DNA from: Emcibacteraceae bacterium
GTDB taxonomy: Bacteria; Pseudomonadota; Alphaproteobacteria; Sphingomonadales; Emcibacteraceae
Direction of reading: 5' to 3'
Assembly (NCBI GenBank): GCA_041396985.1
Contig: JAWKXO010000001.1
Coordinates: 682,001 to 746,000 of the forward strand
DNA length: 64,000 bases
The stretch's first letter is position 1, and every line of letters begins with the position of its first letter. The translations under genes were made by a program, and so were the position numbers. Of the stretch, positions 59,529-64,000 are shown in pieces. The notes below the pieces were generated by a model that did not search any database, had not been told where the DNA came from, and saw nothing but the letters and a program-made list of their open reading frames with translations.

Positions 59529-60671
59529 ATGTTGAGAAGTCGAATAATTGAATCAATTAATGATGTTTCAGAAAAAGACTGGAATAGATGTGCAACCTCG
59601 GCAGATGACGGACTTAACCCATTTTGCTCACACGGCTTTCTTTCAGCACTGGAGAAAAGTGGTTGTGTGACCGCCGAAACCGGTTGGCTGCCACAGCATG
59701 TAATATTGGAAGAAAAAGGCAAAATTCACGGAACCATGCCCCTTTACCTTAAAAGTCATTCACAAGGGGAATATGTTTTTGACCACGGCTGGGCCAATGC
59801 TTTTGAGCAGGCCGGTGGCCATTATTACCCCAAGCTGCAATCCTCAATCCCGTTTAGTCCGGTTACCGGCCCTCGCCTGCTTAGTCAAAATTTCGAGCAT
59901 AAATTAATGCTGCTTGATGCCGCTATTAATCATGCACAAAATCATCATATTTCATCAATTCACTTTACTTTTATCAATGATGTGGATTTTGACGTCATGA
60001 CGGCACGTCAGCTGCTTCATCGGCAGGATCAACAATTTCACTGGCTTAATGATGGTTATAAAAATTTTGATGATTTTTTGTCGAACTTATCGTCACGCAA
60101 ACGCAAAAATATTCAGAAAGAAAGACTAAAAGCGCTTGATGCCGGCCTTGAAATTGAATGGATAAGCGGCGATCAGATTGCTGAGCATCACTGGGACTAT
60201 TATTTTGAATTTTATATGAATACCGCGAACAGAAAATGGGGAAGACCATATCTCAATAGAAAATTCTTTTCACTACTAAGCGAAAAAATACCAAATAATC
60301 TTCTTCTTATAATGGCCAAAAGAAATGGGAGATATATCGCTGGCGCCTTAAACCTTATGGGAAAAAATACACTTTATGGCCGCTATTGGGGAGCGACAGA
60401 ATATCACAAATTTCTACATTTTGAGCTTTGCTATTATCAGGCAATAGACTTTGCCATAGAAAACAAACTTTCAAAAGTAGAAGCAGGGGCACAAGGAGAA
60501 CATAAAATTGCCCGCGGTTATATTCCTTGCCCGACCAACAGCATGCATTGGATCGAAAATCCATCATTCCGGGTTGCCGTAAAAAAATTTCTCGACCAGG
60601 AGCGAAAAGCTGTCGGCCGAGAAATAGAATTTTTACGTGAATTTACACCCTTTAAAAGAGTGAACGATTAG
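59529..60671 (+). CDS. FemAB-like / DUF482 GNAT-fold protein
   Basis: 380 residues from the ATG at 59529 (a TTG at 59514 overlaps the GDPD stop and is an alternative). The family is annotated as peptidoglycan-biosynthesis or GNAT-type; function is poorly known. Conserved HGWANAFE, SSRKRKNIQKERLKAL and the C-terminal EAGAQGEHKIARGY are typical. It is the last of the RidA-like/GDPD/FemAB-like unit commonly found near clpA in alphaproteobacteria. Confidence 0.8.
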   Translation: MLRSRIIESINDVSEKDWNRCATSADDGLNPFCSHGFLSALEKSGCVTAETGWLPQHVILEEKGKIHGTMPLYLKSHSQGEYVFDHGWANAFEQAGGHYYPKLQSSIPFSPVTGPRLLSQNFEHKLMLLDAAINHAQNHHISSIHFTFINDVDFDVMTARQLLHRQDQQFHWLNDGYKNFDDFLSNLSSRKRKNIQKERLKALDAGLEIEWISGDQIAEHHWDYYFEFYMNTANRKWGRPYLNRKFFSLLSEKIPNNLLLIMAKRNGRYIAGALNLMGKNTLYGRYWGATEYHKFLHFELCYYQAIDFAIENKLSKVEAGAQGEHKIARGYIPCPTNSMHWIENPSFRVAVKKFLDQERKAVGREIEFLREFTPFKRVND

Positions 60672-60676
60672 TCAGC

Positions 60677-61057
60677 TCAGGAAGCTGGCTTTTCATTGAG
60701 TAGTTCAAATTCGCCCAGCCCGCAAGGACCCCGCTCCGTAGTTATAAAATCTGTATTGCAGATTTTCCCTCTGTTAGAAGGATATGAAAACTGACGGTTT
60801 GTACCAAGACGACTACAAACACCATCCAAAGTATTCAGATAGGTTTTATTATTGCGAAGTTCAAAAAGAATTCTCGTGTCATCAATAATTGTCGCATTCT
60901 TAATTTCGCTTTGATTTATACATTTCTCGAACTCACCCGTCGGAATATATTTATCAAGCTTTTCTTTTGCCGCCTCAATCGCGGTGATCTCACCTGCCAA
61001 AGCCCATGTAGTAGTCAGGACAAAAGTTGTAACTAATGGGAGTAACATTTTTTTCAT
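60677..61057 (-). CDS. Small exported Cys-containing protein, tandem paralog 1
   Basis: 126 residues with a signal peptide (about 1-21, ending ALA). The mature part has Cys in EKCINQSE, VCSR, ICNT and PCGL, which could form two disulfides. A common frame is GEFxKCI..S.I....DD..I.FE...NK.YLNTLD..C, shared with the neighbour gene. It resembles the DUF6491 type as I recall it; not certain. Unknown function. Convergent with the FemAB-like gene. Confidence 0.72.
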   Translation of the reverse strand: MKKMLLPLVTTFVLTTTWALAGEITAIEAAKEKLDKYIPTGEFEKCINQSEIKNATIIDDTRILFELRNNKTYLNTLDGVCSRLGTNRQFSYPSNRGKICNTDFITTERGPCGLGEFELLNEKPAS

Positions 61058-61188
61058 GCTATTTTCCTTTCCTGTTTAACTAAGCAATACATAAACTGTT
61101 TTCCATAACCAATCATTCACACTAAATGATTTTTCTGCGCACTTATTACAATCTTCAATTATAAGAAAAAGTATGGTTGTTTTATGGC

Positions 61189-61584
61189 TTAGTCATCTTT
61201 TCTTGGCAACTTTTCTAATGTTTCAAATTTGCCCAAAAAGCAAGGTGCACCTGTATCATGTGGCCTCAATACATTTATGACATCTGTGCTGCATAATTGA
61301 TTACCATGAGAAGTATATTTTATACTTCTTTCAAATCCAAGATTTGGACATTTGCTATCCAATGTATTCAAATAGACCTTGTTACCATCCATTTCAAAAA
61401 TGATGTGAATATCATCAAGTACGCGGGTTCTTCTAATTTGGCTATTTATTATACAGTTCTTAAATTCACCAGTCTGCTTATATTTTTCCATTTCTTTGGC
61501 GAAACGTTCTTCGTTGGTTTCAGAAACGGCAACGGAGGTACCAATCGCGAAAACAATTCCAGTAAAAAGTAATTTTTTCAACAT
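61189..61584 (-). CDS. Small exported Cys-containing protein, tandem paralog 2
   Basis: 131 residues with a signal peptide (about 1-20). Aligns along most of its length with the gene at 60677-61057: the GEFKNCI, DDIHIIFEMDGNKVYLNTLD, CPNLG, LCSTDVI and PCFLGKFE parts match, including four Cys. Own ribosome site AGGTGA. The gap 61058-61188 between the copies is AT-rich and shows no clear signal. Tandem duplication; function unknown. Confidence 0.72.
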   Translation of the reverse strand: MLKKLLFTGIVFAIGTSVAVSETNEERFAKEMEKYKQTGEFKNCIINSQIRRTRVLDDIHIIFEMDGNKVYLNTLDSKCPNLGFERSIKYTSHGNQLCSTDVINVLRPHDTGAPCFLGKFETLEKLPRKDD

Positions 61585-61676
61585 TTTATCACCTGTAAAT
61601 TATTGCTATTGACGAATTATACAATAGGGCAGATGAATTTAAGCTGAATTTAAGAAAATACGTTAAATAAACATAA

Positions 61677-63995
61677 TTACTTTACTGGCTGTTTTTCCTT
61701 TTTACTCTTCTTTGCTTTAGGTTTAGGAAGACTTTTTCCCGGCTCAATATCAAGGGTGATTTTCTTATCTTTAAAACCGATCTTAACTTCACCACCTTCT
61801 ACCAGACGACCGAATAATAGCTCATCCGCCAGAGGTCTCTTAATTTCTTCCTGTATTACCCGCTTAAGCGGTCTTGCACCGAAATGCTTGTCATATCCCT
61901 TATCGGCGATAAAAGCTTTGGCAGCGGGAGAAATCCTGATATGAACACCGCGATCCTCAAGCTGCATTTCAAGTTCAAGTATAAATTTCTCAACCACTTT
62001 TTCGATAACGGCAGGAGGAAGTGAAGAAAAGGGCACAATGGCATCCAGCCTGTTTCTAAATTCAGGCGTGAAAAGTTTTTTAATCGCTTCTTCATCGGCA
62101 CCTGACTGATCTGATCGCCCGAAGCCGATAACTTCCTTGCTGAGTTCTGCCGCTCCTGCATTGGTTGTCATAATCAGGATAACATTTCTGAAATCAATTT
62201 TTTTACCGTTGCTGTCCGTTAATGTTCCATGATCCATAACCTGCAGCAGAATATTATAGATATCCTGATGAGCCTTTTCGATCTCATCAAGCAATAATAC
62301 GCAATGTGGTGTTTTATCAATGGCGTCGGTCAAAAGGCCACCCTGATCATATCCTACATATCCTGGAGGCGCGCCAATCAGACGGGATATAGTATGTCTC
62401 TCCATATATTCAGACATATCAAATCGTTCGATTTCAACCCCCAGCAGACTTGCAAGTTGCTTGGCAACTTCTGTCTTACCAACGCCTGTCGGGCCGCTGA
62501 ACAGATAACAGCCAATCGGTTTGTCCGTCTCGCGAAGTCCGGCACGGGATAACTTAATGGCATCGGCAAGGACTTCAATAGCCTTATCCTGACCGAATAC
62601 TACCCGTTTCAGATCTTTTGAAAGTGTTTTAAGAATTGATTTGTCATCTTTTGAAACACTTTTAGGCGGTATTCTTGCCATTTTCGAGACGACATTTTCA
62701 ACATCGGCAACTGTAATATTTTCTGACCTGTCCGCTTCGGGAAGAAGCATCTGCGAAGCACCAACTTCATCAATGACATCAATTGCTTTATCAGGCAATT
62801 TTCTTTCATTAATATGGCGCACGGATAAATCTACTGCCGCTTCTATCACTTCATCACTATATTTAACGTTATGATGCTCTTCGAAATATTTTCTAAGACC
62901 TTTAAGAATATCCTTAGTTTCCTGTGCTGTAGGCTCAACAACGTCGATTTTCTGGAAACGACGTAGCAAAGCCCGGTCTTTTTCTATATAGGATCTGTAT
63001 TCTTTATAGGTGGTCGAGCCGATACAGCGCAGTGCCCCTTTGGAAAGGGCCGGTTTTAACAGGTTAGACGCATCCATTGCGCCGCCCCCGGTTGCCCCTG
63101 CACCGATAATTGTATGCAGCTCATCAATGAAAAGAATGGAGCCTTCTTTCTCCTCTATTTCCTTAATCACAGCTTTAATGCGTTCCTCAAAGTCACCTCG
63201 GAAGCGTGTGCCCGCCAAAATAGTTCCCATTTCAAGGCTGTAAATTGTTGCATTATGGAGAACTTCCGGCACTTCTTTTTTCACAATCCGCAAGGCAAGC
63301 CCTTCGGCAATCGCTGTCTTACCAACACCGGGATCGCCCACATAAAGAGGATTATTTTTTGAACGGCGGCATAATATCTGAATTGTTCTTTCAACTTCAG
63401 AAACTCTGCCAATCAATGGATCTATCTTTCCTTCGCGCGCTCTTTCATTAAGATTTATACAGTATTTCTCAAGGGCAGATTTAGTACCACCTTCCCGGCC
63501 TTCACTTTCTTCACCCTCGGCTCCTGCCTCATTATTTTCATTTGACGATGGTGCATCCGACTTTGCCAGCCCGTGCGATATATAATTTACAACATCAAGT
63601 CGTGATACTTCATGTTGCTGCAGATAATATACGGCATGACTTTCACGTTCTGAAAACAGAGCCACCAAAACATTACTGCCGTTGACTTCTTCACGTCCGC
63701 TGCTTTGTACATGAAGGATGGACCGTTGGATCACACGCTGGAAACCTGCGGTAGGCGTAGCATCAAGACTGGTGTCATCCGTGATATTCTCCAGTTCCTG
63801 ATCCAGATACGCCTTAAGCTCGGCACGGAGTTGTGCAATATTTACATCACATGCCCGAAGCACGGCAACAGCATCCTGATCATCCAGCAAGCCGAGCAGC
63901 AGATGCTCCAGAGTAGCAAACTCATGGTTTCTTTTATTAGCCTCCGCTACACTTCGGTGCAGAGTATGTTCCAAATTTGGCGAAAATGTAGGCAC
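61677..63995 (-). CDS. clpA: ATP-dependent Clp protease ATPase subunit ClpA
   Basis: 772 residues, complete. Class I Hsp100 unfoldase that feeds proteins to ClpP. N-domain (about 1-145), D1 Walker A GDPGVGKTAIAEG (about 220-232), D2 Walker A GPTGVGKTEVAKQ, and the ClpP-docking loop region with IGF (EVIGFGRS) in D2. C-terminal Lys-rich tail. clpS would be expected just upstream, outside the window. The start lies 5 bases from the right edge. Confidence 0.97.
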   Translation of the reverse strand: MPTFSPNLEHTLHRSVAEANKRNHEFATLEHLLLGLLDDQDAVAVLRACDVNIAQLRAELKAYLDQELENITDDTSLDATPTAGFQRVIQRSILHVQSSGREEVNGSNVLVALFSERESHAVYYLQQHEVSRLDVVNYISHGLAKSDAPSSNENNEAGAEGEESEGREGGTKSALEKYCINLNERAREGKIDPLIGRVSEVERTIQILCRRSKNNPLYVGDPGVGKTAIAEGLALRIVKKEVPEVLHNATIYSLEMGTILAGTRFRGDFEERIKAVIKEIEEKEGSILFIDELHTIIGAGATGGGAMDASNLLKPALSKGALRCIGSTTYKEYRSYIEKDRALLRRFQKIDVVEPTAQETKDILKGLRKYFEEHHNVKYSDEVIEAAVDLSVRHINERKLPDKAIDVIDEVGASQMLLPEADRSENITVADVENVVSKMARIPPKSVSKDDKSILKTLSKDLKRVVFGQDKAIEVLADAIKLSRAGLRETDKPIGCYLFSGPTGVGKTEVAKQLASLLGVEIERFDMSEYMERHTISRLIGAPPGYVGYDQGGLLTDAIDKTPHCVLLLDEIEKAHQDIYNILLQVMDHGTLTDSNGKKIDFRNVILIMTTNAGAAELSKEVIGFGRSDQSGADEEAIKKLFTPEFRNRLDAIVPFSSLPPAVIEKVVEKFILELEMQLEDRGVHIRISPAAKAFIADKGYDKHFGARPLKRVIQEEIKRPLADELLFGRLVEGGEVKIGFKDKKITLDIEPGKSLPKPKAKKSKKEKQPVK

Positions 63996-64000
63996 TTAAC

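Noticed and set aside
1..64000. CRISPR array, prophage, insertion sequence, tRNA, rRNA or defence island
   Set aside because: I saw no regularly spaced repeats, transposase, integrase, or tRNA-like cloverleaf in the gaps, and all large frames are chromosomal genes.

Overview
The window is a stretch of an alphaproteobacterial chromosome. Evidence for this is the set of gene neighbourhoods typical of that class: dgt-argS-SPOR-nagZ-scpAB-tatABC-serS-pcm-nlpD, pyrB-pyrC-plsY-dprA-topA-rnr-rpmG, divK-pleD, and a DUF3572 gene next to dinB. By eye the DNA is AT-rich for the class. That would fit a low-GC marine lineage (an Emcibacterales- or Kordiimonadales-like organism is a guess), but the order cannot be fixed from this sequence. 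There is no phage, insertion sequence, integrase, CRISPR array, rRNA or tRNA that I can see. Coding density is very high: no gene-free stretch exceeds about 250 bases.

Layout. 1-1.3 kb: the 5' part of an asparagine-synthetase-like gene that runs off the left edge. 1.4-13 kb: one long leftward housekeeping series (dgt, argS, SPOR protein, nagZ, M50 protease, scpA, scpB, tatA, tatB, tatC, serS, pcm, nlpD) with many 1-14 base overlaps; surE, usual between serS and pcm, is absent. 13.1-14.2 kb: erpA and xthA, rightward. 14.2-15.7 kb: a cyclase-family enzyme and a CGNR zinc-finger regulator. 15.8-19.5 kb: a peroxide-defence unit, dps-katG divergent from oxyR. 19.6-26.5 kb: acyltransferase, D-threonine-aldolase-like enzyme, YhhQ-type transporter, a TPR lipid- or periplasm-directed protein, kynureninase and a divergent formamidase-like hydrolase. 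26.5-31.6 kb: a leucine-dehydrogenase-type enzyme and a giant fused indolepyruvate:ferredoxin oxidoreductase in one operon, divergent from an Lrp/AsnC regulator. 31.7-38.3 kb: a more GC-rich segment with an S9 peptidase lipoprotein, a SoxCD/SorAB-like sulfite or sulfane dehydrogenase pair, MocA, XdhC and a membrane DUF457 protein. 38.3-44 kb: argG, a beta-lactamase-like protein, DUF817, a small exported protein and riboswitch-controlled thiC. 44.1-57.4 kb: rightward ruvX, pyrB, pseudo-pyrC, plsY, dprA, topA, rnr, rpmG, then leftward divK-pleD and rightward DUF3572-dinB. 57.5-64 kb: a GGDEF protein with a sigma-54 type promoter, a RidA-like/GDPD/FemAB-like operon, two tandem small secreted paralogs and clpA.

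How parts fit together. OxyR with katG and dps forms a self-contained peroxide regulon, with two dyads 22 bp apart in the shared promoter region. Leucine dehydrogenase feeds 2-oxo acids to the ferredoxin oxidoreductase, and the divergent Lrp-type protein is the likely sensor. Kynureninase and the hydrolase make two consecutive steps of tryptophan breakdown. MocA and XdhC are molybdenum-cofactor proteins beside a molybdenum enzyme, although of the type usually served by a different cofactor form.

No clearly new multi-gene system is evident. The best leads are regulatory: the phased dyads, phased Lrp-like repeats, two hairpins that would hide ribosome binding sites, a consensus-matching sigma-54 promoter, and terminators placed inside convergent genes. 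Others are enzymes that have lost key residues: the Asn-synthetase-like protein, dihydroorotase, beta-lactamase-like, RidA-like and cyclase-family proteins.
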